A stretch of DNA of 64,000 nucleotides from Paenibacillus sp. FSL H8-0332 (GTDB lineage Bacteria > Bacillota > Bacilli > Paenibacillales > Paenibacillaceae): positions 1,984,001 to 2,048,000 of the forward strand of contig NZ_CP150145.1 of NCBI RefSeq assembly GCF_037963835.1, written 5' to 3'. Positions 16,906-26,161 of the stretch are shown one piece after another (within the stretch, counting starts at the first letter, position 1; every line of letters begins with the position of its first letter). The notes under the pieces were generated by a model that was given only the letters and a program-made list of their open reading frames with translations, had not been told where the DNA came from and did not search any database. A program made the translations under genes and the position numbers.

Positions 16906-17955
16906 GTGGAACTTGGAATAAGCACCTTTGTCGAGACAACGCCTGATGTGAATACCGGAGTGACTCTAAGCCATGCGGAGCGGCTGCGCGAAGTGGTGGA
17001 GGAGATCGTGCTTGCGGATCAGGTGGGACTGGATGTATACGGCGTGGGTGAGCATCACCGGCCTGATTTTGCAGCTTCATCGCCTGCTGTGCTAATGGCG
17101 GCGGCTGTACCGCTGACGACCCGAATCCGCCTGACCAGTGCAGTCATGATTCTGTCCTCAGCCGATCCGGTGCGGGTATTTCAGGATTTCGCAACACTGG
17201 ACGGAATATCGGGCGGCCGTGCCGAGATTATGGTGGGCCGGGGCTCGTTCGTCGAGTCGTTTCCTCTGTTCGGCTATGATCTGAAGGACTACGAAGAGCT
17301 GTTTGACGAGAAGCTCGACCTGCTGCTCAAGCTGCGGGAGCCCGGCAAGGTGAGCTGGAGCGGCAAACACCGTCCGGCTATAACGAATCTGGAGATCTAT
17401 CCGCGTCCGGAGCAGAATCCGCTGCCCGTATGGATTGCGAGTGCGGGAACTCCGGAGTCTGCGGTCCGTGCGGGTACCCTGGGTCTGCCCTTTGCTCTGG
17501 CGATTATCGGTAATGTGAACCCCTCCGATTATGCCATGCATGTACGGCTCTACAAGGAGGCAGCAGCCAAGGCTGGTCATGATGTGTCCAAGCTTCCGAT
17601 TGCAACGCACTCTCATGGTTATGTTGCGGAGACGGACGAGCTTGCGGTAGAGGGCTTCTTCCCGTCTACACATGCGCGGACGAATGTCCGGGCGGTGGAG
17701 AAAGGGCTGCCTTCGTATCACCGTGCGGATTACGATGCTGCCCGCAGCTTTGACGGTGCTCTATATGTGGGCGACCCGGACACAGTTGCCCGCAAAATCA
17801 TCCACCTCTACGAGCATGTAGGGATCACACGCTTCCTGCTGCATGTCCCGCACGGCTCCATGCCGCATGCTCAGGTGATGCAGGCCATCCGCCTCTTCGG
17901 GACAGAGGTAGCGCCTAGGGTGCATGAGGGAATTAAGCGGTTGAAGCAAGTCTAA
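16906..17955 (+). CDS. LLM-class flavin-dependent oxidoreductase
   Basis: 349-residue luciferase-like monooxygenase. The GTG start follows TAGGAGGAAC; a nearer ATG at 16902 is out of frame. Family features are GEHHRPDFAASSPAVLMAAA (active-site His region), RIRLTSAVMILSSADPVRVFQDFATLDGISGGRAEIMVGRG, and the later PVWIASAGTPESA. It uses FMN supplied by a reductase. Last gene of the peptidase operon; the terminator follows. Confidence 0.9.
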   Translation: MELGISTFVETTPDVNTGVTLSHAERLREVVEEIVLADQVGLDVYGVGEHHRPDFAASSPAVLMAAAVPLTTRIRLTSAVMILSSADPVRVFQDFATLDGISGGRAEIMVGRGSFVESFPLFGYDLKDYEELFDEKLDLLLKLREPGKVSWSGKHRPAITNLEIYPRPEQNPLPVWIASAGTPESAVRAGTLGLPFALAIIGNVNPSDYAMHVRLYKEAAAKAGHDVSKLPIATHSHGYVAETDELAVEGFFPSTHARTNVRAVEKGLPSYHRADYDAARSFDGALYVGDPDTVARKIIHLYEHVGITRFLLHVPHGSMPHAQVMQAIRLFGTEVAPRVHEGIKRLKQV

Positions 17956-17984
17956 TGATGTTACAAGCTTAGACAACAGTTAAT

Positions 17985-18012
17985 AGCCCCCGGGCCTAAT
18001 GGCCTGGGGGCT
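17985..18012 (+). terminator. Terminator of the M16C peptidase operon
   Basis: AGCCCCCGGGCC (17985-17996), TAAT loop, GGCCTGGGGGCT (18001-18012), 12 pairs with one wobble, then a modest T-containing tail. The convergent aldolase gene ends 50 bases on, so it may serve both sides. Confidence 0.75.
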
Positions 18013-18060
18013 TAGTCTGTCAATCAAACCAACAAGAGAACAGACGGACAGGCAGCGGGC

Positions 18061-18948
18061 TTAAGTAATCGAAGCCTCATAGATGGCCTGGATCGACGCA
18101 GCGAGGGTGCGGCCGAATTCCTCCTCCGTCTGCTGATCGCTGAGACCCTGGGACAAGGCGCGGGAGAAGCTGGCAATCACTCCATGCTGCCGGGCGAGCT
18201 TCTCGTTGGCTTCAGCCTGGGTATACCCTCCTGAGAGTGCTACGATCCGAACCACATGGGGATCTGCGGCGAGCTCGCTGTATAAATTATCCTCTGTCGG
18301 GATCGACAGCTTGAGCATGACCTTCACGCCATCTGCCAGCTCAGACAAGCGTGCGGCCAGTTCACCTTTCAGCAATTGCTCTGACTTCTGCTTGTCCTTG
18401 CTGAGGATATCTACTTCCGGTTCAATAATCGGAACGAGTCCGAAGGCGGCGATCTGCCGGGCCAGCTCGAACTGCTGCTGAACGACCTGCCGGATACCCT
18501 CCGGGTTCGCCTCATGGATCACGGAGCGCATTTTGGTGCCGAAGATATGCTTGCTGACTGCCCGCTTCAGCAGGTCATCAAGGGCGGGAATAGGCTTCAT
18601 GAGCTGGACTCCTTGCTGAGGAGCGGCCAGTCCCTGGTCTATTTTGAGAAAAGGCACGACGCCCTTCTGCTCCCACAGGTAATCGGCGGTATATTGCCCG
18701 TCTATGAGGCGGTCCATCGTGTTCTCGAACAGAATTGCACCGAGAATATGCTCGCTTGTAAAGGCGGGGCTCTGAATAATGCGTGTTCTCATGCTGTGAA
18801 CCATGGTGTACATCTCTTCGTCCCCTGAATAACGGTCTTCCTTAATACCGTATTGCAGCAGTGCTTTGGGGGTGCTTCCTCCGCTCTGATCCAGAGCAGC
18901 TATAAAGCCTTGGCCAGTGTGAATCCGGTCCAATTGTTCGGTATTCAT
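18061..18948 (-). CDS. fda: Fructose-bisphosphate aldolase class I
   Basis: Cleaves fructose-1,6-bisphosphate to dihydroxyacetone phosphate and glyceraldehyde-3-phosphate through a lysine Schiff base, without metal. 295 residues from the ATG at 18948 ([34 protein letters not shown]), which aligns with the start of staphylococcal-type class I aldolases. Two upstream in-frame ATGs (18972, 18960) are less well placed. Other markers are [34 protein letters not shown] and the Schiff-base region VMLKLSIPT. An extended -10 promoter lies near 19000. Confidence 0.93.
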   Translation of the reverse strand: MNTEQLDRIHTGQGFIAALDQSGGSTPKALLQYGIKEDRYSGDEEMYTMVHSMRTRIIQSPAFTSEHILGAILFENTMDRLIDGQYTADYLWEQKGVVPFLKIDQGLAAPQQGVQLMKPIPALDDLLKRAVSKHIFGTKMRSVIHEANPEGIRQVVQQQFELARQIAAFGLVPIIEPEVDILSKDKQKSEQLLKGELAARLSELADGVKVMLKLSIPTEDNLYSELAADPHVVRIVALSGGYTQAEANEKLARQHGVIASFSRALSQGLSDQQTEEEFGRTLAASIQAIYEASIT

Positions 18949-18998
18949 GGTTAGGGTCATTCCCTTCTGCAAGATGATATGGTTTCTGTACCCTGTCT

Positions 18999-19007
18999 AG
19001 TATAGCA
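18999..19007 (-). promoter_or_regulatory. Extended -10 promoter of the aldolase gene
   Basis: Minus strand TGCTATACT gives an extended -10 element about 50 bases before the aldolase start. No good -35 hexamer is seen at 17 bases. Confidence 0.45.
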
Positions 19008-19122
19008 CTTGCGCATAAGGACATACATCCGGGTCCGGCAGAGCTTTCCATTTGAGTTGAGAGATATGGTATGTTACCTTGTTCAATAGGATGGTATGAT
19101 AGAAAGTGGGGTGAATTTAATT

Positions 19123-19770
19123 ATGACAAACGAAACAACCAATGAGACCACCAATGAGCCGGTGAACGGGGAAGCGGAAGCTGCCGAGAAGGCCATGACT
19201 GAAGAGAACTGGAATGAGCTGCTCAAGGCTGTTTTTCATAACGGCATTGTAGCTCTCAAAATGAGCTTCAGCGATGTGGAAGGACAGGTGCTGAACCTGG
19301 ACAACTACGGCCCGGTATTTGTATTCCGTGTGAAGGATAAAGATAACGCTGATTATTACTGCGGCTTCTTCCTTCGTGAGCTGGCTGGCCGCTTCCAGTC
19401 CGGTAACAGTCCGGAGATCTGGATGGCCTCCTTCTTCCACGAGCTGATGAAGACCAAGGGAGGCAACTCCATGCCTAAGCCGCTTGCCAGTGAAGAGGAA
19501 GCCAAGGCTGCTGTCGACAATGTGCTGGTTCCGATGTGTATCGCTGCTGTAACGGAGGAGTTCGCACCGGAGCAAGTACATGCCGGTCTGGCCTGGAACG
19601 AGGAGCATGGACCGGTCTTTGAAGCAGGCTTCCCTGCCATCACGGACGGAAATAACGTATGCGCTATTCCGCTCCATCTGTTACTGACGCATATGCAGCT
19701 TAACCGTGATCCTTCGGAGCTGCTCGTGCAAGGGATGTATAAGATCCGCGAAGAGCACGGACTCGAGTAG
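19123..19770 (+). CDS. Unrecognised acidic cytoplasmic protein
   Basis: 215 residues from the ATG at 19123, which is preceded by a GTGGGGTG stretch; an ATG at 19096 would add nine residues. The N terminus has a small internal repeat (NETTNETTNEP) and an acidic linker. The rest looks like a single globular domain (ALKMSFSDVEGQVLNLDNYGPVFVFRVKDKDNADYYCGFFLRELAGRF) without membrane segments or known motifs. It is monocistronic, with its own terminator. No function can be offered. Confidence 0.75.
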   Translation: MTNETTNETTNEPVNGEAEAAEKAMTEENWNELLKAVFHNGIVALKMSFSDVEGQVLNLDNYGPVFVFRVKDKDNADYYCGFFLRELAGRFQSGNSPEIWMASFFHELMKTKGGNSMPKPLASEEEAKAAVDNVLVPMCIAAVTEEFAPEQVHAGLAWNEEHGPVFEAGFPAITDGNNVCAIPLHLLLTHMQLNRDPSELLVQGMYKIREEHGLE

Positions 19771-19810
19771 TACGGCACGGCAATAACGGCATAACCTTTG
19801 CAAAAGCATG

Positions 19811-19838
19811 AACCGTCTCCGTTGGAGAGCGGTTTTTT
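19811..19838 (+). terminator. Terminator after the unrecognised acidic protein
   Basis: AACCG-CTCC and GGAG-CGGTT arms with a short loop, followed by a six-T run near 19833-19838. Confidence 0.8.
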
Positions 19839-19858
19839 GCTGTGGTTGGGCTTGATGA

Positions 19859-19883
19859 GGCCGTCTCTTCCGAAAGGACGGCC
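19859..19883 (+). other. Hairpin in the leader region of the GH16 gene
   Basis: GGCCGTC (19859-19865) and GACGGCC (19877-19883) pair around an 11-base loop that contains CTT/AAG, then CCTCCTTTT. It may be a second terminator or a leader hairpin 200 bases before the glucanase start. I see no RAT-like antiterminator site. Confidence 0.4.
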
Positions 19884-20084
19884 CCTCCTTTTCCACCGGG
19901 GTTCGCTGAATTGTCAAATTTCTGGTTCTTCCGGGAAGCAAAAGCGATATATATGGGATGTAGCAGAAGAAGGCGCTGCCAATGATCATGTCCGAAACCG
20001 GTTGGGTAAGGTTTCAACTGCACGAACGTACGCGTGCATTGAAATAAGGCGGGCAACTTTGAAACGCAAAAGAGGAGGACGAAG

Positions 20085-21326
20085 ATGTTTAGAAGAGGTA
20101 AAGTTTTAAGTTTGTTCATGCTGTTCACATTATTAATCGCGCTGATCCCAGCGGGGAGCGCAAGCGCAGCAAGCTGGAATCTGGCCTGGAGCGATGAGTT
20201 CGACGGCTCCTCCCTGAACACCGCTAACTGGACGGCTGAGATCGGCACAGGAACCGGCGGTTGGGGCAACAATGAATTGCAATACTATACGAACCGTTCA
20301 CAGAACCTGAAGGTAACCGGCGGCAACCTGGTCATCACGGCGCAGAAAGAATCCTATGAAGGCATGAATTATACCTCGGCACGGATTAAGACACAGGGAC
20401 TCAAGAATTTCACCTATGGCAAAATCGAGGCCAGAATCAAGCTGCCCTCCGGCCAGGGATTATGGCCTGCGTTCTGGATGCTCGGCTCCAATATCAACAC
20501 CCCGCCCGGCTGGCCTGCCTGCGGCGAGATCGATATTATGGAGCGGGTGAATAATAATGCCTCCGTCAACGGTACGGTGCACTGGGATGCAGGCGGCCAT
20601 GCCGAATTCGGAAGGGTATCCGGTAATCTGGACTTCTCTCAATATCATGTGTACAGCGTAGAGTGGGATTCGAAGTACATCAGATGGTTCGTGGACGGCA
20701 ACCAGTTCAATGAATTCTATATTGAGAACGGAACCGGCAATACGGAGGAATTCCAGAAACCGTTCTTCCTGCTGCTGAACCTCGCGGTGGGCGGCAACTG
20801 GCCGGGCGCTCCTAATGGGGCAACCCCCTTCCCGGCACAGATGCTCGTGGATTATGTGCGGGTGTATCAGGCGGGTGCTCCTTCGAGCGGCATTGTCAGC
20901 GGCGGAGTCTACACCTTGATGAACAAGGTGAGCGGCAAGGTACTGGATGTGACGGATGTCTCTACGGCAGACGGAGCCAAAATGCATCAGTGGACTAATT
21001 ACACCGCGGCCAATCAGCAATTCAGAGTGGAGAGTACGGGGGACGGCTTTTACAAGCTCACAGCGATGCATAGCGGCAAACTGCTGGATGTGCCGAACGC
21101 CTCCACGGCAAGCGGAGTCCAGCTTCAGCAGGCGAATGATAACGGAAGCAACGCCCAGCGGTGGAGCATCGTCGATGTGGGCGGCGGATATTACAAGCTG
21201 ATCTCCAAAGCCAGCGGGCTGGCCATGGATGTCTCGAACTCCTCCACCGCAGACGGAGCGGTCGTGCAGCAATGGACCGACAACGGAACCGATGCCCAGA
21301 AATGGCAGCTTACCAAAATTAATTAG
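20085..21326 (+). CDS. Secreted GH16 endo-beta-1,3(4)-glucanase with C-terminal ricin-type domain
   Basis: Cleaves beta-1,3-glucans such as laminarin outside the cell. The 413 residues comprise a signal peptide (cleavage near ASA-A, residue 28), a GH16 domain of about 240 residues and a beta-trefoil (CBM13) from about residue 270. The catalytic signature GEIDIME (Glu148 nucleophile, Asp150, Glu153 acid/base) and the aromatic run GLWPAFWMLG are intact. The trefoil has three subdomains, each with a repeated VLDVTDVSTADGA-like strand and QxW-type end (QQF, QRW, QKW). AAGAGGAGGACGAAG precedes the ATG. Confidence 0.95.
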   Translation: MFRRGKVLSLFMLFTLLIALIPAGSASAASWNLAWSDEFDGSSLNTANWTAEIGTGTGGWGNNELQYYTNRSQNLKVTGGNLVITAQKESYEGMNYTSARIKTQGLKNFTYGKIEARIKLPSGQGLWPAFWMLGSNINTPPGWPACGEIDIMERVNNNASVNGTVHWDAGGHAEFGRVSGNLDFSQYHVYSVEWDSKYIRWFVDGNQFNEFYIENGTGNTEEFQKPFFLLLNLAVGGNWPGAPNGATPFPAQMLVDYVRVYQAGAPSSGIVSGGVYTLMNKVSGKVLDVTDVSTADGAKMHQWTNYTAANQQFRVESTGDGFYKLTAMHSGKLLDVPNASTASGVQLQQANDNGSNAQRWSIVDVGGGYYKLISKASGLAMDVSNSSTADGAVVQQWTDNGTDAQKWQLTKIN

Positions 21327-21381
21327 GGAACGGACGAAGCAGCGGAATGCTTATACTGCAGCTATAGGGATTAAGTAAGGG

Positions 21382-21420
21382 AGAAGCCCCGCCAGCCTGT
21401 CGGCTTGGGCGGGGCTTCTT
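21382..21420. terminator. Bidirectional terminator
   Basis: AGAAGCCCCGCC (21382-21393) pairs with GGCGGGGCTTCT (21408-21419), with an inner AGCC/GGCT step. It lies between the convergent glucanase and anti-sigma genes. Confidence 0.85.
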
Positions 21421-21428
21421 ACTGTATT

Positions 21429-22949
21429 CTATTTCTTCGCGAATAGCTCGATACTGTGCGTCTCCACAATTGGATTCCAGATACGCTCTACCGATAGGGT
21501 AAGCGGCTGCGGATAATCTGCAGCTTGACTGTCAAAAGATAAACTTATCTCACTGCTTCCCGTACCATCTCTAGAGATCATGGTGCCGCCGAAGTCGATT
21601 AGTGGCGTTTCCCGATTCGTTCTATTATGCACCTGGCCGTTCGCATCGGTGAATTTGTCAGCCAGTTGTGCGCCGATGTTCTCCGCCTGTACCGCCCCTT
21701 GCGAATCGGTGAAATAAGACAGATGGGTCACCTTACGCCGGAGCAGAATCTCTGCCGCTGTTGCATGATGTTCTTCCTTGGATGTGACCATTTCCCAATC
21801 GTTTGCCGGTGCTTCAATCACTTGCTGCTTGTTCAGATCGACCACAAATTTCATACGGTCCGGCTCCAGCGCCGAGATACCGGCAATCTTTAGCGTGGTG
21901 GAGTCCGGCTGGTTAAGCTCGGTATACCTGAACACCAGTGTTGCCTGCGAGGTGTCTTTGTACACCTCGGAATTATCGGCCGTGATTCTGCCCGGATAAA
22001 CTAATTTCTCGGTTTGACTCCCGGTTGTTGCGGTCAGAACAGGATTCAGCAGGCTGAAAATCTGTTTGGTGTTCGCCTTGTCATACTCCAGATCGACATA
22101 AGTATTGAACGGAGTATACTGTACTTGGCGCACTTTGATCTTTTGCCCGTCCACGGTAAGCGTGCGATTCACAGGCAGCGTGTGCTCCTGGTCTTTGAAC
22201 CTGCCCGGATCAAGCTGAAACGATACCTCCAGGCCGGTCCGATACTTGCTGCTGCTGGAAGCGAGAGCCTGGTCGGACGTTCCGGTGAGAATTACAGTGA
22301 ACTTAACCTCCTTGGAATCAGTGAAGGAAGCCGGATAGTTAGTGGAATAAATAAAATCCTTGCTCTCGCCGGGCTGAATCCGGGAGTCGCTGGCGTACGC
22401 CATTTCCAGGGCTGCGCCCCGATGTGGATCTGGAACCTCGAAATCACCGAATTGAAATTTCGTATGCCTAGGATTAACTTCTTTATCCGTATCGTTGTGC
22501 ACGCTGAACAGGATATACACTTTACGGCCATCCGTGACGGCGCCATCCACATCCATACGGTACCCATTGTTTGTTGCGCTTTGACGGACCGGCTTTACCA
22601 GATTTCGTTCCAGGATGTCGCCAACCAGCGCGTTATTTAAGCGATGCTTACGATAGTCCGCAAAATTATTCCAGCTTTTGGTGCTGGCCGCCTGCACTGA
22701 ACCGCTGAGGCCGGAATCGTCTATACCTCCAGATGGCAAGCCGATGGATGAGACAATCACAAAAATGGCTGCGGCAGCGGCTAATACGGCGCCGGCCCCA
22801 TAGGAATAGAAACGCCGTTTGCTGCGTTTTTTCCCTTGCGTCATTCCACTGCGCATAGCATTATAAATTTTCAATTCCTGAATCTCCTCTGCATGAAGAT
22901 GGATCTCCTGGGCATCCTGTTTCAGGACACGCTCTTCTTTTTCCAACAT
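21429..22949 (-). CDS. DUF4179-type membrane anti-sigma factor
   Basis: 506 residues from the ATG at 22949, chosen because GGGAGGTGACAGAA stands directly before it; a 22973 ATG would overlap the sigma stop but lacks an SD. About 45 charged residues precede one membrane helix (YGAGAVLAAAAAIFVIVSSIGL). A large extracellular part follows, in the DUF4179 style (SWNNFADYRKHRLNNALVGDILERNLVKPV, then VDGAVTDGRKVYILFSVHN). These proteins hold a partner ECF sigma factor at the membrane, and the sigma gene is directly upstream. The signal sensed is unknown. Confidence 0.82.
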   Translation of the reverse strand: MLEKEERVLKQDAQEIHLHAEEIQELKIYNAMRSGMTQGKKRSKRRFYSYGAGAVLAAAAAIFVIVSSIGLPSGGIDDSGLSGSVQAASTKSWNNFADYRKHRLNNALVGDILERNLVKPVRQSATNNGYRMDVDGAVTDGRKVYILFSVHNDTDKEVNPRHTKFQFGDFEVPDPHRGAALEMAYASDSRIQPGESKDFIYSTNYPASFTDSKEVKFTVILTGTSDQALASSSSKYRTGLEVSFQLDPGRFKDQEHTLPVNRTLTVDGQKIKVRQVQYTPFNTYVDLEYDKANTKQIFSLLNPVLTATTGSQTEKLVYPGRITADNSEVYKDTSQATLVFRYTELNQPDSTTLKIAGISALEPDRMKFVVDLNKQQVIEAPANDWEMVTSKEEHHATAAEILLRRKVTHLSYFTDSQGAVQAENIGAQLADKFTDANGQVHNRTNRETPLIDFGGTMISRDGTGSSEISLSFDSQAADYPQPLTLSVERIWNPIVETHSIELFAKK

Positions 22950-22969
22950 TTCTGTCACCTCCCATATGC

Positions 22970-23482
22970 TCACAAATAGTTCCGTAACAGCCTAAGTCCT
23001 TCACGCAGCCAGGTTTTGACCGTGCCTTCGGGCTTATTCAGTACCTTGGCAATTTCAGTGGTCGTCATATCCTGGTAATACTTGAGCATCACGGCATGCC
23101 GGTATTTCGGCTTGATCCGGCTCATCGCCCGCTCCAGATCGAGACGGTCGCTGCTCCTCATCTCCTGGGGCTCCTCCTCCAGCTTCTCTGTCAGCACAAC
23201 GCGTTTTTTACGCCTTAGCTCATCCATGCAGCAGTTGATGGTAATCCGGAGCAGCCATGGTGTGAAGGCCTGCTCGTTCTTAAGCTGTTTGCGCTTCATC
23301 CAGGCCCGGCACGAGGCTTCCTGCACCGCTTCCAGGGCATCCGCTTCGGAACGCAGGTAGCTGTACGCGAGCGTATACAGTTTACGGTGCTCACTTGCAA
23401 GCCGCTCATAGAACACCTCTTCATCCATCAGCGCCAGATCTGCTGTATTGGCTTTGTTCATTGTCTTCCCCCCATTCACCAT
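22970..23482 (-). CDS. ECF-type RNA polymerase sigma factor
   Basis: 170 residues. Region 2: LYTLAYSYLRSEADALEAVQEASCRAWMKRKQL and FTPWLLRITINCCMDELRRKKR. Region 4: IKPKYRHAVMLKYYQDMTTTEIAKVLNKPEGTVKTWLREGLRLLR. It most resembles the SigV/SigY-like factors of bacilli. AAGGA stands before the ATG at 23482; an ATG at 23461 behind a G-run is possible. It is followed by its presumed anti-sigma gene 20 bases on. No convincing TGAAAC-type autoregulatory promoter was found upstream. Confidence 0.88.
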   Translation of the reverse strand: MVNGGKTMNKANTADLALMDEEVFYERLASEHRKLYTLAYSYLRSEADALEAVQEASCRAWMKRKQLKNEQAFTPWLLRITINCCMDELRRKKRVVLTEKLEEEPQEMRSSDRLDLERAMSRIKPKYRHAVMLKYYQDMTTTEIAKVLNKPEGTVKTWLREGLRLLRNYL

Positions 23483-23687
23483 CCCCTCTTCCTTGTTGTG
23501 TTGGTCTATGGAAGAAGTCGTCCTTAAAATATGTTTTCATAAGTAAGACGGAGCTGACCGGAAAAACGATTGATTTTTATTAAAACACATATATGATAGG
23601 CCAACCAGTCCTACTATAAATATCCAGATTTGTGGTACTGTTAATTGTAAGCGCTGCGATTGTGGCGGAGAACGGGAGGCGGTCGAT

Positions 23688-24620
23688 ATGAAAGGTTCTC
23701 GAGGCTTCAGGCTGTATCTGTTTCTGATCATACTGAGTATAGTGTTGGGAGGTTGTTCACGGAACTCAGGCGAAGACTCTCAAGGAGAGGCAAACAAGGT
23801 TGAGACGGCACTGCTGCAAAGCCCTGGCGTTCAGAATCTGGTTTTTCACAGTGAGGCCCTGGACCGGGAAATGCGGCTTAGTGTCTATCTTCCCACAGGG
23901 TACAATGCCTCTCAGCGTTATCCGGTCCTCTATTTCATCCATGGCTACGGCAGCCGGGAGACGGATATGTGGGGTGGGCTGGAGCTTCAGCAGAATGCAG
24001 ACCGACTGATTGAGGCCGGTCAAATAGAGCCGCTCATTATCGTTGCTCCCCAGATGGACAACAGCTATGGGCTGAATGCTGTAGCTACTCCGGGTGATCC
24101 CGCAGAGCTCAAAGGTGAACGGTATGAGGATTATTTGGTCAAGGATGTTGTAGAGTATACAGATACGCATTTCAATACTCTGGCTGAGCGCGGTTCCCGC
24201 TATATTGGCGGTATATCGATGGGCGGTTTTATCAGCCTGTATTCGGCGTTTTTGCATAGCGATGTCTATAGCAGGGTTGGCGGGCATAGCCCGGCGCTGT
24301 TCCTGGATGACTGGTCTCTTGCCGGAGGCGAGAACGGCCTGGTCCAGTTTCTCTATCCGACGGAAGCGCTGCGGCAGGAGCGTGACCCGCTTCTTTTGGC
24401 GCAGAACAGGGACTTATCGAAGTTGAGTATCTACCTGGACTGCGGGGAGGGGGACAGCTACCGGTTCTATGAAGGCACAGAGCAGCTGTACACTTTGCTT
24501 AAGGGGAAGGGCGTGCCGGTGGAATATCACCTCAGAGCAGGCCAGCATGACGGGGACTATTGGAAGAGCCATATGGACGAATATTTGAAGTTCTACGCCG
24601 GGAGGACGAATGGATCATGA
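23688..24620 (+). CDS. Lipoprotein alpha/beta-hydrolase (esterase D/feruloyl-esterase-like)
   Basis: 310 residues. The lipoprotein signal ends in LGGC (Cys23). The hydrolase fold shows PVLYFIHGYGS (oxyanion loop), the nucleophile elbow GISMGG, an acidic residue in LDCGEGD and a late His in AGQHDGDYW. This is the Esterase_D/IroE-like class acting on carboxylic esters. An anchored location on the outer membrane face is expected. GGGAGGCGGTCGAT precedes the ATG. Its stop overlaps the start of the kinase-like gene (ATGA). Confidence 0.88.
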   Translation: MKGSRGFRLYLFLIILSIVLGGCSRNSGEDSQGEANKVETALLQSPGVQNLVFHSEALDREMRLSVYLPTGYNASQRYPVLYFIHGYGSRETDMWGGLELQQNADRLIEAGQIEPLIIVAPQMDNSYGLNAVATPGDPAELKGERYEDYLVKDVVEYTDTHFNTLAERGSRYIGGISMGGFISLYSAFLHSDVYSRVGGHSPALFLDDWSLAGGENGLVQFLYPTEALRQERDPLLLAQNRDLSKLSIYLDCGEGDSYRFYEGTEQLYTLLKGKGVPVEYHLRAGQHDGDYWKSHMDEYLKFYAGRTNGS

Positions 24621-25639
24621 CGCTTACGAATTACAATTTGAATTTTGAAAAGCTGTGTGCTACATATAGGTTGGGCTTGCTGAGAGGTGTGCCGGAGCAA
24701 ATCTCCGGCGGTTTCCTCCACCGGATGTATCGTGTGACCACGAATCAGGCAGAGTATGCAGTGAAGGCGCTGAGCCCGCAGCTGATGTGGAAGAAAGCTG
24801 TGATGAACAACATGATAGCAGCCGAGAAGGTAGCCGCGCTGGCCCGCAGCCAGGGAGTGAACGCACTTCCTGCATTGCTGCATGAGGGGAGCTCTATACA
24901 TGAAGCGGACGGACAGTATTATCTGCTGTTCCCATGGATAGAAGGCCGTTCTGTCTCTGCGGCTGAAGCGGGGCGGGAGCATTGTATTCTGATCGGACAA
25001 GCTCTGGCTGACATCCATGCGGCGGACTTCGCTCCCCTTCACAACGAGCTTCAAAGGGATAGCACAGCGGAGGAATTGCGGACAGATTGGCAAGGGTATG
25101 CCTTGCAAGGAGAAGCTATGGGCCTACCGTGGGCTGCACCCCTTAAGGCTAATCTGGACAACCTAAGCTGCTATGGCAAGCAGGTCAATGCCGCTATGGC
25201 GGTCCTTGGCGGGAACAGAGTCATCAGCCACCGGGATCTGGACCCGAAGAATGTAATGTGGAGCTCTGAAGGTGAGCCTATAATCATTGACTGGGAGGCC
25301 GCAGGCTGGGTTAACCCGGCGCAGGAGCTGATGGAAGTGGCGCTCTATTGGTCAGACTTTGAGAGTGGTCACATCCGCAAGGCGGATTTCTGTGCAGTAA
25401 TCCATGCTTACCGTAGTCAAGGGGGAGAGATTACTGATCCCTGGCCAGAAGTGCTGAGCAGCGGCTTCCACGGTAAAATAGGCTGGCTGGAGTATAGCAT
25501 TCGGCGGTCTCTGGGACTGGAAGGGCCGGATATTTCCGAGCGGGAGCTTGGAACGAGCCAAGTACTGCCTACCCTGCAAGCACTCAATGGCTATGCCGGA
25601 TTCATTCCGGTATGTCTGCAATGGATTGAAGATCTATGA
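24617..25639 (+). CDS. Aminoglycoside phosphotransferase (APH)-fold protein
   Basis: 340 residues. The ATG at 24617 overlaps the esterase stop and follows GGGAGGA. It has the APH/choline-kinase fold: nucleotide region QISGGFLHRMYRV, hinge YYLLFPWIEG, catalytic loop HRDLDPKNVMW and metal site IIIDWEAAG. Such proteins phosphorylate small alcohols or antibiotics; divergence from true resistance enzymes is large, so no resistance is claimed. It is probably co-transcribed with the esterase and with the DUF1801 gene 26 bases downstream. Confidence 0.85.
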   Translation: MTLTNYNLNFEKLCATYRLGLLRGVPEQISGGFLHRMYRVTTNQAEYAVKALSPQLMWKKAVMNNMIAAEKVAALARSQGVNALPALLHEGSSIHEADGQYYLLFPWIEGRSVSAAEAGREHCILIGQALADIHAADFAPLHNELQRDSTAEELRTDWQGYALQGEAMGLPWAAPLKANLDNLSCYGKQVNAAMAVLGGNRVISHRDLDPKNVMWSSEGEPIIIDWEAAGWVNPAQELMEVALYWSDFESGHIRKADFCAVIHAYRSQGGEITDPWPEVLSSGFHGKIGWLEYSIRRSLGLEGPDISERELGTSQVLPTLQALNGYAGFIPVCLQWIEDL

Positions 25640-25665
25640 ACTAACCCAAGGGAGATGAAGCCTGA

Positions 25666-26052
25666 GTGGAAAAGAACAAAGTTACCTATGAATCGGTTGA
25701 CCAGTATATTGCCGCCTTTGCACCGGAGATCCAGGAGCTTCTGCAGAGCTTGCGTAAGGTCATTTCGGAAGCTGCGCCGGAGGCAGTGGAGAAGATCAGC
25801 TACCAGATGCCGACCTGGTTCCTGCATAAGAATCTGGTGCATTTTGCCGCCTTCAACACGCACATTGGGTTCTACCCGGCACCCAGTGGAATCGAAGCCT
25901 TTAAGGAGGAGCTGGCGCAGTACAAAGGAGCCAAGGGTTCGGTGCAGTTCCCGATCAAGGAGCCGCTACCCTATGATCTCATTGCCAGAATCGTCAAATT
26001 TAGAGTAGAGGAGAATCAGCAGCAGGCCGCAGAGAAGCGAAAGAAGAAATAA
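25666..26052 (+). CDS. DUF1801 protein (YdhG/Fra-like)
   Basis: 128 residues with a GTG start behind GGGAGATG. The core ELLQSLRKVISEAAPEAVEKISYQMPTWFLHKNLVHFAAFNTHIGFYPAPSGIEAF is typical of DUF1801, which includes the B. subtilis frataxin-like protein Fra (YdhG) proposed to chaperone iron. The basic tail (EKRKKK) is unremarkable. Function here is by homology only. Third gene of the esterase operon. Confidence 0.85.
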   Translation: MEKNKVTYESVDQYIAAFAPEIQELLQSLRKVISEAAPEAVEKISYQMPTWFLHKNLVHFAAFNTHIGFYPAPSGIEAFKEELAQYKGAKGSVQFPIKEPLPYDLIARIVKFRVEENQQQAAEKRKKK

Positions 26053-26082
26053 GAGAGCGTGCTCATGTCGATCCAACTTAAA

Positions 26083-26132
26083 ATTAGGGGCTGTCCCGAA
26101 GCCATGAAGTGGCTACTTGGGACAGCCCCTAA
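26083..26132. terminator. Large hairpin between convergent genes
   Basis: Perfect 15-bp arms ATTAGGGGCTGTCCC (26083-26097) and GGGACAGCCCCTAAT (26118-26132), with AGCC/GGCT inside. There is no long T run. It probably terminates both the DUF1801 operon and the convergent peptidase. I recall similar GGGGCTGTCCC hairpins recurring between genes in related genomes. Confidence 0.7.
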
Positions 26133-26161
26133 TAGTTGACGCTGTGTATGAATCCCAGTCC

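Noticed and set aside
24617..25639. Aminoglycoside resistance gene
   Set aside because: The APH fold is clear, but the sequence lacks close likeness to known resistance enzymes and sits in a housekeeping-like operon.
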